Below are positions 1 through 8,337 of a DNA stretch of 64,000 bases, piece by piece (within the stretch, counting starts at the first letter, position 1; every line of letters starts with the position of its first letter). Under the pieces are notes generated by a model that made no database searches, was not told where the DNA came from, and was given only the letters and a program-made list of their open reading frames with translations. The stretch comes from Mariniphaga sediminis. Lineage in GTDB: Bacteria; Bacteroidota; Bacteroidia; Bacteroidales; Prolixibacteraceae. A program made the position numbers and the translations under genes. The DNA lies in the NCBI RefSeq assembly GCF_003573545.1, contig NZ_QWET01000019.1, positions 24,038-88,037 on the forward strand. Reading direction: 5' to 3'.

Positions 1-956
1 TCGCGGACCAGCAACTCCAATTCATATTCGCCTTCGAAAAGTACTTTGTATATATCGTCGCCTCCTTCACCTCCTGCCTTTTGGGATACAAAATATCCTG
101 TTTCTTCCAGGGGATGGATTACGAGCCCAAAGTCATCTTCAGGGGAATTCAACTCGTTTAAATTTTTAGCGGCGCCAAAGCCATTCCCTGTCAGGGAAGA
201 ATAGTAGATGTCGAGGCCACCGTTGCCGCCTGTTTTGCCGTTAGAAGCATAAAACAATTGTTTCCCCTTGTGGAGAAAAGGAAACATGTCGTCTCCCTTC
301 GTATTAATATTTTCGCCCAGGTTAACCATCTCTCCCCATTTCCCATTTTGACGAATCGTCATGTAGAGGTCAGTTCCACCTAACCCCTTCCCGGGTATAT
401 CTGAAGCAAAAATCAGCGTGTCGCCGGTAATTGAAATAGCTGGATGCCCTACCGAGTAAGTTGAACTGTTGAACGGAAGCTCCCCTTCATCTGTCCAGGT
501 TGTACCTGATTTTTTTAGGATGATAATTTTCAGCGGGATGTTCGCTTTTTGAAAAACCACATTTTTTATTTCCGGGTTTTCAATGTTGCTTAATGTAACA
601 AAAAGCTCGTTGGTCGCATTACAATATGAAACCGGTCCTGCATGGTATCCGGCACTGAATTCCTGTAGTCTCAGATTTTTTCCTCCGCTAATGTTTCCTT
701 TATTGTTAACCTGTACGGCAAAGAGATCATAAAACACCCCTTTGGTTTTCCCCTGGCTTAATTTTGTTATTTCGTTGGCCGTAAATGCAGAAAACCATAA
801 TTCATTTTCCACAAAAGAAGGTCCGAAATCGCTGGAAGAAGTATTCACCTCCGTTTTTTCCACTTTTAGTGTCACATTTTCCGGAAAGGTTACGTGAGGT
901 TGAGCCATTAAAAAAAATGGCAAGATGCCCATTAAAAAAAATAGTGTCCTTTTCAT
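1..956 (-). CDS. Secreted PD40 (WD40-like) beta-propeller protein, C-terminus beyond window
   Basis: The reading frame runs off the left edge of the window; about 318 N-terminal residues are visible. The ATG at 956-954 opens a hydrophobic signal peptide ending near LMAQ. The body carries repeats of the type GGTDLY, GGLDIY and GGDDIY, each preceded by a phrase like 'IFASD' or 'LFYASN', which is the signature of PD40 repeats that fold into a periplasmic beta-propeller. In Bacteroidota such a propeller is often followed by a carboxypeptidase-regulatory domain and a C-terminal OmpA peptidoglycan-binding domain, as in PorE of the type IX secretion system. Neither domain can be seen here, so the specific role is open. 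The PD40 call is firm; an OmpA-family assignment is inference. Confidence 0.75.
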   Translation of the reverse strand, partial: MKRTLFFLMGILPFFLMAQPHVTFPENVTLKVEKTEVNTSSSDFGPSFVENELWFSAFTANEITKLSQGKTKGVFYDLFAVQVNNKGNISGGKNLRLQEFSAGYHAGPVSYCNATNELFVTLSNIENPEIKNVVFQKANIPLKIIILKKSGTTWTDEGELPFNSSTYSVGHPAISITGDTLIFASDIPGKGLGGTDLYMTIRQNGKWGEMVNLGENINTKGDDMFPFLHKGKQLFYASNGKTGGNGGLDIYYSSLTGNGFGAAKNLNELNSPEDDFGLVIHPLEETGYFVSQKAGGEGGDDIYKVLFEGEYELELLVR

Positions 957-1115
957 TTTCCCGATTTTAAAGATTTTGGATGATCAATATACTTAATTTA
1001 ACGTAATTTATTTCTATATTATGTGTTAATTTTTTGGAGGTTCCTTACAACCAGCATGCCAAATGAGTGATATTTTTTTCTGGTAGAATTTCCGGCCTCT
1101 TATTTTATTGCGTTT

Positions 1116-2525
1116 TTAACTGTTTCTTTCGAGCAATACAACATTTTCTACATGGTGGGTATGCGGAAACATATCAACAGGCTGTACTCGCGTGGTTTTG
1201 TAATGGTCTCCAAGTAATAGTATGTCGCGAGCCTGGGTTGCAGGGTTGCAGCTTACGTAAACAATTTTCCGGGGCGACATGTCGAGTAACGTTTTTACTA
1301 CGTCCGCGTGCATTCCGGCCCGGGGTGGATCCGTAATAACTACATCAGGATGACCATGTTTCTGAATAAAATCATTGTTGAGTACAGCTTTCATATCGCC
1401 AGCAAAAAATTCTGTATTGGTAATATGATTAAGGGAAGCATTTTCTTTTGCATCCTCAATGGCCTCCGGTATATATTCAATTCCAATAACTTTTTTGGCG
1501 CTTCGTGCAATAAAATTGGCAATGGTCCCGGTACCTGTGTACAAATCATAAACGGTCTCATCTTCTTTTAAATCTGCAAATTCCCTTGCTACGTTGTAGA
1601 GTTGATAGGCCTGGGCTGAATTGGTCTGAAAAAAACTTTTGGGGCCGATTTTGAATCGTAGCCCTTCCATCTCTTCAAAAATATGATCCCTTCCGTAAAA
1701 TAGTTCAATTGACTGATCTGTAATGGTATCATTCCCTTTTTTGTTTATAACATACATAAGAGATGTTATTTCAGGGAATTCATTTTTTATGGCATGGAGC
1801 AGGTCGGTTCTTTTCTCCTTTTTGTCTTCAAAGAATGAGAGGATTACCATCAGCTCTCCACATAAAGTTGTACGGATTATCAGGGTTCGCAAAAGTCCTT
1901 CCTGTTGGCGAAGATCAAAGAAACTGAGGCGGTTTTCTGTAGCGTACCGGAAAATAAAATTCCGGATTTCATTGGACGGGGAAGGCTGAAGCCAGCATTT
2001 TTCAATATTGATAACCTTGTCAAACATGCCGGGGACGTGAAACCCCAGCGCATCGGGACGGGCGATCTCATTGCCCGATTCAATCTCTTCGGGTGTTAGC
2101 CACCTTTTATTGGAAAAGGTGAATTCAAGTTTATTGCGGTAAAAGGTATCGCTTTCTGAACCCATGATGGGTGAAATGGGCGGCAGGTCAATCTTTCCAA
2201 TCCGTTTAAGCTGATCTTCTACCTGTTTCTGCTTGTAGAAAAGTTGTTTTTCGTATGGTAAAAACTGCCATTTGCATCCCCCGCATATTCCAAAGTGATG
2301 GCAAAAAACTTCTGTCCGTTCCTTTGAAAATTCGTGAAAATGGGTAACTATCGCTTCCTGGTACTTTTTCCGCTTCCTGGTAACCTGCAAATCTACAATA
2401 TCGCCCGGCGCAGCCAACCGGGTAAAAACAATCATATTGCCAATCCGTGCCAGTGCTTTTCCTTCTGCACCAATATCTTCTATCCGGATTTTTTCATAAA
2501 ATGGTTTCTTTCTTTTTCTTGCCAT
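1116..2525 (-). CDS. rlmD: 23S rRNA (uracil-5-)-methyltransferase, RlmD/RumA type
   Basis: An S-adenosylmethionine-dependent enzyme that methylates a uracil in 23S rRNA. In order it has a lysine-rich N-terminus, a TRAM RNA-binding domain, an iron-sulfur cysteine cluster (CHHFGICGGC, about residues 75-85), a Rossmann methyltransferase core with the SAM loop DLYTGTGT, the DPPRAG motif, and the catalytic cysteine in VSCNPAT. The frame is open up to 2558, but I place the start at the ATG at 2525-2523. A TATATTTG -7 element (2537-2544) sits just upstream of it, so a start at 2558 would precede transcription. The product is 469 residues, normal for the family. Which uracil it modifies (RlmC, RlmD or TrmA specificity) cannot be decided by eye. 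Confidence 0.88.
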   Translation of the reverse strand: MARKRKKPFYEKIRIEDIGAEGKALARIGNMIVFTRLAAPGDIVDLQVTRKRKKYQEAIVTHFHEFSKERTEVFCHHFGICGGCKWQFLPYEKQLFYKQKQVEDQLKRIGKIDLPPISPIMGSESDTFYRNKLEFTFSNKRWLTPEEIESGNEIARPDALGFHVPGMFDKVINIEKCWLQPSPSNEIRNFIFRYATENRLSFFDLRQQEGLLRTLIIRTTLCGELMVILSFFEDKKEKRTDLLHAIKNEFPEITSLMYVINKKGNDTITDQSIELFYGRDHIFEEMEGLRFKIGPKSFFQTNSAQAYQLYNVAREFADLKEDETVYDLYTGTGTIANFIARSAKKVIGIEYIPEAIEDAKENASLNHITNTEFFAGDMKAVLNNDFIQKHGHPDVVITDPPRAGMHADVVKTLLDMSPRKIVYVSCNPATQARDILLLGDHYKTTRVQPVDMFPHTHHVENVVLLERNS

Positions 2526-2536
2526 CTTTTTTTCCG

Positions 2537-2544
2537 CAAATATA
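2537..2544 (-). promoter_or_regulatory. -7 promoter element (TATATTTG) for rlmD
   Basis: Exact match to the Bacteroidota -7 consensus TAnnTTTG, 11 bases upstream of the chosen rlmD start. No TTG at the usual -33 spacing is visible. It implies a very short leader and argues against the upstream in-frame ATG at 2558. Confidence 0.5.
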
Positions 2545-2692
2545 GTGTTTCCGGTCAATTGAAGTGTAATTACCTGTTTATCTGGATTCCCAATTATAAA
2601 CGATCTTTCCCATAATGGGAAAAAGCATCAGTTTTTGATTGAAATATTGCTTTTTGTTTTTCATACATTTTTCTAGTAGGAACTTTTTTATC

Positions 2693-2700
2693 TATATTTG
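2693..2700 (+). promoter_or_regulatory. -7 promoter element (TATATTTG) for the RNA upstream of the ABC-F gene
   Basis: Exact TAnnTTTG match. No good -33 element is visible at standard spacing. Transcription would begin near 2705 and read into the hairpin-rich segment that ends at the terminator at 2848-2870. Confidence 0.45.
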
Positions 2701-2704
2701 TTTT

Positions 2705-2870
2705 GATTTAATGGTTGGTTTTATTTTCAGAAATAGAACTTTAAAAGGGGAAAGCATCTTCTGTATTTATGATTGGTTTTGTGTTTAGGGGTTTGTAAAT
2801 CATCAATCATCTTCAAAAAGCGTCCATAGCTTTCCCCTTTCTTCTTTTACCCGAAAGGGTATTTTTTTTT
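2705..2870 (+). ncRNA. Candidate small structured RNA or attenuator leader upstream of the ABC-F gene
   Basis: Between the -7 element at 2693-2700 and an intrinsic terminator lies a segment with strong pairing. A perfect 12-bp stem joins AAAGGGGAAAGC (2744-2755) to GCTTTCCCCTTT (2829-2840), and inside it ATGATTG (2769-2775) pairs with CAATCAT (2804-2810). The terminator follows directly. A long closing stem, internal bulge, apical hairpin and terminator is the general layout of 6S RNA, including the Bacteroidota 6S-Flavo class, but I cannot confirm the consensus by eye. Alternatively it is an attenuator: an ABC-F gene lies downstream, some ABC-F genes are controlled by ribosome-mediated attenuation, and a nine-codon open frame (2769-2798) is inside the structure. 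Confidence 0.5.
2848..2870 (+). terminator. Intrinsic terminator upstream of the ABC-F gene
   Basis: Stem TACCC (2848-2852) with a GAAA loop and GGGTA (2857-2861), followed by nine T residues. It lies before, not after, the ABC-F gene, so it ends the upstream transcript. Confidence 0.75.
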
Positions 2871-2914
2871 GCCCGATAAAAAGATCTGTTCCATTCTATT
2901 CACGGCTAATTCGT

Positions 2915-2922
2915 TATCTTTG
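2915..2922 (+). promoter_or_regulatory. -7 promoter element (TATCTTTG) for the ABC-F gene
   Basis: Exact TAnnTTTG match 18 bases before the ATG at 2941 and after the upstream terminator. It supports independent expression of the ABC-F gene and the start at 2941 rather than the in-frame ATG at 2869. Confidence 0.5.
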
Positions 2923-2940
2923 GCCGCATTAAAAAGTAGA

Positions 2941-4893
2941 ATGATTTCATTAGATAAGATACAGGTAAGTTTTGGTGGTTTTGATTTATTACGGGAAACA
3001 ACTTTTCTTGTTCAGCATGATGACCGTATAGGCCTGATTGGGCGGAACGGAGCTGGAAAAACAACCTTACTCAAGTTAATTGCCGGAGTTCTTCAGCCAA
3101 CTTCCGGGGACGTAAATATACCGAAAGAAACGACGGTGGGTTATCTTCCCCAGGAAATGAAATTGAAGGATAACAACACGTTGCTGGGGGAAACCATACT
3201 GGCATTTGAAGAATTGATAGGTATTGAAAAGAGAATCGCACATCTCAACCATGAAATTGCCAGTGAAACCGATTACCATTCGGATAAATATCTGAAAAAG
3301 CTGGATGAGGTGACTGATTTGAATGAGCGCTACTCCATTTTGGGGGGGGATTCCTATGAGGCTGAGATGGAACAGGTGCTGTTGGGGCTTGGTTTTCTGC
3401 GAACGGATTTCAATCGTCCTACTTCTGAATTCAGCGGAGGCTGGCGCATGAGAATTGAGTTGGCTAAGTTGCTGTTGAAGAAGCCTGATATTATTTTGCT
3501 TGACGAACCTACCAATCACCTGGATATCGAATCGATTCAGTGGCTTGAAAATTTTCTTCAAAATTATCAGGGTGCAATGATGTTGGTTTCGCATGATAAA
3601 GCTTTTCTCAATGCTGTTTGTACACGTACACTGGAAATTTCGCTTGGAAAGATTACGGATCAGAAGATGAATTATTCCGCCTTTGTAAAATGGAAAATGG
3701 AACAGCGTGAAATTCAATTGGCTGCTTATCGTAATCAGCAGAAAATGATTGAAGATACGGAAAAGTTTATCGAGCGGTTCAGGTATAAAGCAACCAAAGC
3801 GGTTCAGGTGCAGTCGCGCATTAAGCAACTTGAAAAACTTGAACGGATAGAAGTGGAAGAAGAGGACAATGCTGCTTTGAAGATTAAATTTCCGCCGCCT
3901 CCACGTTCAGGAAGAGTAGTGGTTGAGTCTAAGAATATCAGTAAAAAGTATGGCGATAACCTGGTGCTAAATGATATTGACCTTACTGTGGAAAGCGGTG
4001 AAAAGGTTGCTTTTGTAGGGCGGAATGGCGAAGGGAAAACAACCCTGGTGCGGATTATTTTGCAGCAGATTGATTTTGAAGGCTCCTTACAGATAGGGCA
4101 TAATGTTAAAATCGGCTATTTTGCACAAAATCAGGCACAATTGCTTAATGGGGAGTTAACCGTATTTGAAACCATTGATGAAATTGCTGTGGGAGATGTA
4201 CGTGCCAGGATCCGGAATATTCTCGGTGCATTCCTGTTTTCCGGAGAGGACGCGGATAAAAAAGTAAAGGTACTTAGCGGTGGTGAAAAATCAAGACTTG
4301 CAATGATTCGCCTTATGCTGGAACCTGTGAATTTGCTGGTGCTGGATGAGCCCACGAACCATCTTGATATGCAGTCGAAAGAAATACTAAAGGAGGCGTT
4401 GGCGCATTTCCCGGGAACCGTGATTGTGGTTTCACATGATCGTGAATTTCTCGACGGCATGGTGGATTGTGTGTATGAATTCCGAAATAAAAAAACAAAA
4501 CAGCATCTGGGTGGAATCTACGATTTTCTGCAAAAAAAGAAAATGGAAACATTGAAGGAATTGGAAATACCGACACAAAGCAGAAAAGGCTCCAAAAATA
4601 ACCGGGGAAAAAGCGAGGAGCAAATAAGGCAAATTCCGTTCGAGGAGCGGAAGGAGATAAACCGGAATATTTCGCGGAAGGAAAAGCTTGTAGCCGGAAT
4701 TGAGGAGACTGTGGAAAAACTGGAAACTGAAATCTCGGAGATGGACAAACTGTTGTCTTCTCCTGAAAATATCAATGATTCAGAGATTTTTGCTAATTAC
4801 GAAACATTAAAAAATGACCTGGCTCAAACAATGGAGAAATGGGAAAAAGAGCATGAAGAGTTGGAGTCATTGAAAAAGAAAAAAAATTGGTGA
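2941..4893 (+). CDS. ABC-F family ATPase (Uup/YheS-like ribosome-associated protein)
   Basis: A soluble protein of about 650 residues with two ABC ATPase domains and no membrane segments. Domain 1 has Walker A GRNGAGKTT near residue 35, signature FSGGW and Walker B LLDEPTNHLD. The linker is charged and helical. Domain 2 has Walker A GRNGEGKTT, signature LSGGEKS and a second DEPTNHLD. The last 120 residues are lysine- and glutamate-rich and probably coiled coil, as in Uup. ABC-F proteins act at the ribosomal E site to relieve stalling or, in some cases, to protect against antibiotics; the sequence does not show which applies. The start at 2941 (MISLDKIQVSFGG) fits the usual N-terminus. It overlaps rlmB by the TGATG arrangement, suggesting translational coupling. 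Confidence 0.9.
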   Translation: MISLDKIQVSFGGFDLLRETTFLVQHDDRIGLIGRNGAGKTTLLKLIAGVLQPTSGDVNIPKETTVGYLPQEMKLKDNNTLLGETILAFEELIGIEKRIAHLNHEIASETDYHSDKYLKKLDEVTDLNERYSILGGDSYEAEMEQVLLGLGFLRTDFNRPTSEFSGGWRMRIELAKLLLKKPDIILLDEPTNHLDIESIQWLENFLQNYQGAMMLVSHDKAFLNAVCTRTLEISLGKITDQKMNYSAFVKWKMEQREIQLAAYRNQQKMIEDTEKFIERFRYKATKAVQVQSRIKQLEKLERIEVEEEDNAALKIKFPPPPRSGRVVVESKNISKKYGDNLVLNDIDLTVESGEKVAFVGRNGEGKTTLVRIILQQIDFEGSLQIGHNVKIGYFAQNQAQLLNGELTVFETIDEIAVGDVRARIRNILGAFLFSGEDADKKVKVLSGGEKSRLAMIRLMLEPVNLLVLDEPTNHLDMQSKEILKEALAHFPGTVIVVSHDREFLDGMVDCVYEFRNKKTKQHLGGIYDFLQKKKMETLKELEIPTQSRKGSKNNRGKSEEQIRQIPFEERKEINRNISRKEKLVAGIEETVEKLETEISEMDKLLSSPENINDSEIFANYETLKNDLAQTMEKWEKEHEELESLKKKKNW

Positions 4894-5627
4894 TGCAACA
4901 CGAAGATTATATTTTTGGCACAAGGGCAGTAATTGAAGCGGTGAAAAGTGGCCGTAGGATTGAAAAAGTATTGATTCGAAAGGGATTGGACAATCCGTTG
5001 TTTAGCGAACTTTTTCAGTTGATAAAAGAAAATGAAATTCCTTTTCAGTTTGTTCCGGTAGAGAAAATTAACCGGGTAACCCGGAAAAATCATCAGGGCG
5101 TTTTGGCCTTTTTGTCGGCAGTGGAGTTTGATGATATTGAAACGCTGCTGCCCGGGCTGTTTGAGTCTGGGGTTGATCCTTTTATCCTGATACTCGATCA
5201 GGTGACCGATGTGCGAAACTTTGGGGCCATTGTCCGTACAGCAGAATGTGGTGGCGTGCAAGCTATTGTAATACCCGAGAAAGGGATGGCCCGCATTGGC
5301 GCCGATGCAGTAAAAACTTCTGCCGGGGCCATTCATTCACTTCCGGTTTGCCGTGTTAAAAGCCTGGGTTCTGTTATTCGTTTTCTGAAAGATTCAGGGT
5401 TAAAGATAGTGGCTTCCACTGAAAAAGCATCTACTGTTTTTACTGATTCAGAAATGAATGTGCCCCTTGCTATCATTATGGGATCAGAAGACACGGGAAT
5501 TTCGTCCTCCCTGTTAAAAATGGCTGATGAGCAGGTTCGGATTCCTCTTTATGGGAAGATTGAATCGCTAAACGTTTCGGTTGCGGCAGCGCTCATGATT
5601 TATGAAGCTGTGAGACAAAGGAACTAG
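4893..5627 (+). CDS. rlmB: 23S rRNA 2'-O-ribose methyltransferase, TrmH/SpoU family (RlmB-like)
   Basis: A 244-residue SPOUT-fold methyltransferase with an N-terminal substrate-binding domain (IFGTRAVIEAV, the RlmB/TrmH opening) and a C-terminal SpoU domain. The three conserved motifs are visible: DVRNFGAIVRTAE, the MGSEDTGIS loop and IPLYGKIESLNVSVAAAL. RlmB methylates a guanosine ribose in the 23S rRNA peptidyl-transferase region; the exact target is inferred from the family. The frame also has TTG and GTG codons at 4887 and 4890, but the ATG at 4893 overlaps the ABC-F stop as TGATG and is preferred. The stop overlaps the stop of the convergent regulator gene by 3-4 bases. Confidence 0.9.
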   Translation: MQHEDYIFGTRAVIEAVKSGRRIEKVLIRKGLDNPLFSELFQLIKENEIPFQFVPVEKINRVTRKNHQGVLAFLSAVEFDDIETLLPGLFESGVDPFILILDQVTDVRNFGAIVRTAECGGVQAIVIPEKGMARIGADAVKTSAGAIHSLPVCRVKSLGSVIRFLKDSGLKIVASTEKASTVFTDSEMNVPLAIIMGSEDTGISSSLLKMADEQVRIPLYGKIESLNVSVAAALMIYEAVRQRN

Positions 5628-6091
5628 CCGTTTACCGGAATGGTTCTTTTGAAAGACTCTTCAAGTGAAATAAATGTTTCGGTACTTGCCACACCTTTAA
5701 TTTTCTGGATGTGATTGCTCAGGATGCTTTTCAGGTGCTCGTTGTCTCTGGCATAAACTTTAATGAAAATAGCATACTCTCCTGTAGTGTAATGACATTC
5801 AACAATCTCCGGAACCAATTTTAACTTGTCAACCACTTCCGAAAAAAGTCCCCCTTTTTCTAAAAAGATTCCGACATAACTGCAAGTACTGAAATCAACT
5901 TTTTTAGGGTCAATGTAATATCCTGACCCAACAATCACCTTCAAATCAACCATCCTGTTTACCCGTTGATGGACAGCAGCCCGTGAAATGCCAACTTCCT
6001 TGGCAACATCCTTAAATGGGGTACGCGCATTTTGAGTAATTATATCCAGTATTTTTAAGTCAACTTCGTCCAAACTATTCTTTAAGGTCAT
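5624..6091 (-). CDS. Lrp/AsnC family transcriptional regulator (first of two flanking amt)
   Basis: A 155-residue regulator with an N-terminal AsnC helix-turn-helix (LDEVDLKILDIITQNART, then VGISRAAVHQRV) and a C-terminal RAM ligand-binding and oligomerisation domain (IVECHYTTGEYAIFIKV). It is divergent from the ammonium transporter gene and very similar to the regulator on the other side of it; both share the block ECHYTTGxYAIFIK. Lrp/AsnC proteins respond to amino acids or related nitrogen metabolites, so control of amt is plausible but inferred. A full Bacteroidota promoter lies just upstream (6110-6141). Confidence 0.9.
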   Translation of the reverse strand: MTLKNSLDEVDLKILDIITQNARTPFKDVAKEVGISRAAVHQRVNRMVDLKVIVGSGYYIDPKKVDFSTCSYVGIFLEKGGLFSEVVDKLKLVPEIVECHYTTGEYAIFIKVYARDNEHLKSILSNHIQKIKGVASTETFISLEESFKRTIPVNG

Positions 6092-6109
6092 CTTTCAATA
6101 ATTTTCTAC

Positions 6110-6141
6110 CAAAAGTAGAAAAAACAAAATATTTTCTCAAA
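6110..6141 (-). promoter_or_regulatory. Promoter of the first Lrp/AsnC gene
   Basis: Read on the minus strand: TTTG (6141-6138), about 20 bases, then TACTTTTG (6117-6110), matching both Bacteroidota promoter elements. It lies 19 bases from the ATG. Confidence 0.6.
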
Positions 6142-6285
6142 GTTTTTCAAAGTCTGCTAGCGCTTTTTATTTCTGAAGGGTAAATCTGTAATTATAAAAA
6201 CTTAAATTTATTTGCCATATTGATATATTTTATGTTTATTTTTTGTATAATTGTCCGTTAAAATGTTTTAAATATATCTTTTTGG

Positions 6286-6293
6286 TATATTTG
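6286..6293 (+). promoter_or_regulatory. -7 promoter element (TATATTTG) for the ammonium transporter
   Basis: Exact TAnnTTTG match, 49 bases before the amt ATG, in a very AT-rich divergent region that would also be the natural site for Lrp-type binding. No clear -33 TTG is visible. Confidence 0.4.
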
Positions 6294-6342
6294 GTATTTG
6301 TAAAATGTCAATAAGATATTTTGTAAATTAAAAAAATAGAAC

Positions 6343-7674
6343 ATGAGAAGTACAAAAAAATGGTGGTTTATTCTGGGCTTGTTGATTTTTGCTGCCCTTT
6401 TGGGCATTATGCTCCCGCATGGGAGTGAAGAACAAGATTATTCAAATCTGGTGGCAGGCGATACGGCCTGGATGTTAACAGCGACAGCATTGGTTTTGCT
6501 GATGACTCCCGGACTGGCTTTTTTTTACGGAGGGATGATTCAGCACCGGCACATTATTTCAACTATGTTGCAAAGTTTTATTGCCATGGGGATTGTGAGT
6601 GTATTGTGGGTAGTTGTCGGGTTCAGTATTGCCTTTGGAGAAAGCATTGGAAGTGAAGGATATGGTCTTTTTGGTAATCCGTTGACTTTTTTTATGTTTC
6701 GAAATGTGGGGGGAGGTACGCATCCCGATTTGTCTCCAACTATTCCCCTGGCTGTTTTTGCCATGTTTCAGTTAAAATTTGCCATTATTACTCCGGCGCT
6801 TATTACCGGTTCTTTTGCCGGAAGAGTGCGCTTTAGGTCTTATATGCTTTTTATTTGTCTTTTTCTGATTTTTATCTATTCTCCGCTGGCACATTGGACG
6901 TGGCATCCGAATGGTTTTCTCCGAAATTGGGGAGTACTTGATTTTGCCGGAGGAACGGTAGTGCACATGTCGGCGGGCTTTGCGGCACTTGCCGGTGCTA
7001 TGTTTCTGGGGCGTAGAAACGATGCCAATAAAAAGTTCAGGCCTGCTAATATTCCATATATTCTGTTGGGCGCTGGTATGCTGTGGTTTGGCTGGTTTGG
7101 GTTTAACGCCGGTTCGGCCCTTGCTGCCAATTCGGTTGCTGCGCAGGCGTTGGTAAACACAAATACTGCTTCGGCCGCGGCCATGATGACGTGGATTTTT
7201 TACGATGCAGCCAAAGGTAAAAAACCATCTGCGGTGGGGGCTTCTATTGGTTTGGTTGTTGGTTTGGTGGCCATTACCCCGGCTGCCGGTTTTGTGGATG
7301 TTGGTTCCAGTATTTTTATTGGGGTAATTGCGGCCATTGTCAGCAATTATGCCATCACATTACGATCAAAATCGATGATTGACGATACACTGGATGTTTT
7401 TCCTGCACACGGGATGGGAGGAATAACCGGCATGATTGCCACCGCGATTTTTGCCAATGACGTGGGATTGATTCACGGGGAAGTAACTACCTTCCTGTAT
7501 CATTTACTGGCCCTTGTTATTGTGGGGGTATTTTCATTGGGCGGTTCTTTTTTGATGTACAAAATTACCGACTTGATTGTTCCGCTGCGCATTTCGCCAC
7601 ACGGCGAAAAAGTAGGACTCGACATTAGTCAGCACGACGAGTCATACAACTTCGTTTACAGAGAAGAAGAATAG
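6343..7674 (+). CDS. amt: Ammonium transporter, Amt/MEP/Rh family
   Basis: A 443-residue polytopic inner-membrane protein that conducts ammonium/ammonia. The conserved pore histidine pair is present: H208 in FAGGTVVHMSAG and H356 in DVFPAHGMGGITG. The family opening after the first helix, LTPGLAFFYGGM-like (here MTPGLAFFYGGM), is also intact. The N-terminus has an additional hydrophobic stretch (residues 7-22) that could be a cleaved signal or a first membrane helix. No glnB/glnK PII gene is adjacent, unlike many bacterial amt loci. Instead it is bracketed by two paralogous Lrp/AsnC genes pointing away from and toward it. Expression is likely nitrogen-regulated, by inference from context. Confidence 0.93.
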   Translation: MRSTKKWWFILGLLIFAALLGIMLPHGSEEQDYSNLVAGDTAWMLTATALVLLMTPGLAFFYGGMIQHRHIISTMLQSFIAMGIVSVLWVVVGFSIAFGESIGSEGYGLFGNPLTFFMFRNVGGGTHPDLSPTIPLAVFAMFQLKFAIITPALITGSFAGRVRFRSYMLFICLFLIFIYSPLAHWTWHPNGFLRNWGVLDFAGGTVVHMSAGFAALAGAMFLGRRNDANKKFRPANIPYILLGAGMLWFGWFGFNAGSALAANSVAAQALVNTNTASAAAMMTWIFYDAAKGKKPSAVGASIGLVVGLVAITPAAGFVDVGSSIFIGVIAAIVSNYAITLRSKSMIDDTLDVFPAHGMGGITGMIATAIFANDVGLIHGEVTTFLYHLLALVIVGVFSLGGSFLMYKITDLIVPLRISPHGEKVGLDISQHDESYNFVYREEE

Positions 7675-7690
7675 CGTAAAAAATAAAAAA

Positions 7691-7706
7691 GCCGGTAAAC
7701 TCCGGC
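7691..7706 (-). terminator. Intrinsic terminator between amt and the second Lrp gene
   Basis: GCCGG (7691-7695), loop TAAACT, CCGGC (7702-7706). On the minus strand the stem is followed by six T residues and then a further T-rich tract, so it mainly serves the Lrp gene. On the plus strand only CCGACTTTT follows, so amt termination is weaker. Confidence 0.65.
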
Positions 7707-7713
7707 CCGACTT

Positions 7714-8196
7714 TTACTGAATCGGCACCTGTCGCTTAAAATCCATTTCCAGCGACATGAATGTTTCTGTTCGGGCAATACCTTCGATTTCCTGCAGATC
7801 CTCGTCGATCAACCTTTTTAGGTGTTTGTTGGTTTTTGTCTGGATTTTTATAAAAATGGCATACTGGCCGGTAGTATAATGGCATTCTATAACCTCAGGG
7901 ATTTTTCGCAGGGCTACGACTACCTGTTTATGAAATTTGGCTTTTTCCAGATGTATTCCCATGTAAGCGCAGGTGTTGTATCCCAGCTTTTGAGGGTTTA
8001 CAATGAACTCACTTCCCGACACTACCCCAATGTTTAACAGGCGTTGTACCCGCTGGTGAATGGCAGCCCCTGAAACACCACACTCCCGTGCTACTTCTAA
8101 AAAGGGAATGCGTGCATTTTTTGTAATTAGTTTGAGGATTTTTTCGTCCAATTCATCAATATCGGCTGCCTGCTCGAGGTATTCTGATTTATCCAT
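7714..8196 (-). CDS. Lrp/AsnC family transcriptional regulator (second of two flanking amt)
   Basis: A 160-residue protein with the same two-domain layout as the regulator at 5.6-6.1 kb: AsnC HTH (LDEKILKLITKNARIPF, then CGVSGAAIHQRV) and RAM domain (VIECHYTTGQYAIFIKI). The C-terminus again ends in an FKRxxP motif. It is convergent with amt, with a terminator between. The two paralogues probably arose by duplication and may hetero-oligomerise, which is inference. The ATG at 8196 is preceded 32 bases upstream by a TACATTTG -7 element. Confidence 0.9.
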   Translation of the reverse strand: MDKSEYLEQAADIDELDEKILKLITKNARIPFLEVARECGVSGAAIHQRVQRLLNIGVVSGSEFIVNPQKLGYNTCAYMGIHLEKAKFHKQVVVALRKIPEVIECHYTTGQYAIFIKIQTKTNKHLKRLIDEDLQEIEGIARTETFMSLEMDFKRQVPIQ

Positions 8197-8228
8197 TTTT
8201 AAATTTCGTTGAGTTTCAAATTATAAAA

Positions 8229-8236
8229 CAAATGTA
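8229..8236 (-). promoter_or_regulatory. -7 promoter element (TACATTTG) for the second Lrp gene
   Basis: Exact TAnnTTTG match on the minus strand, 32 bases upstream of the start codon. The nearest TTG upstream is too close (11 bases) to be a standard -33 element. Confidence 0.45.
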
Positions 8237-8337
8237 TGAAAAATTTACAATTGTTAATCGACACTGCTTAATAACATTGTAATCCTAATAAATTGAAAGT
8301 AAATGCTTGAAAATCTTTGATAAAGATTATTTTTTTG

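Noticed and set aside
2769..2798. Nine-codon frame in the leader before the ABC-F gene
   Set aside because: Too short to call as a gene; kept only as a possible attenuator element in the finding.
2869..2940. Upstream in-frame extension of the ABC-F gene
   Set aside because: The -7 element at 2915-2922 lies inside it and family members start at the MISLDKIQ position.
3076..3828. 250-codon open frame on the minus strand
   Set aside because: Antisense to the ABC-F ATPase gene; no motif.
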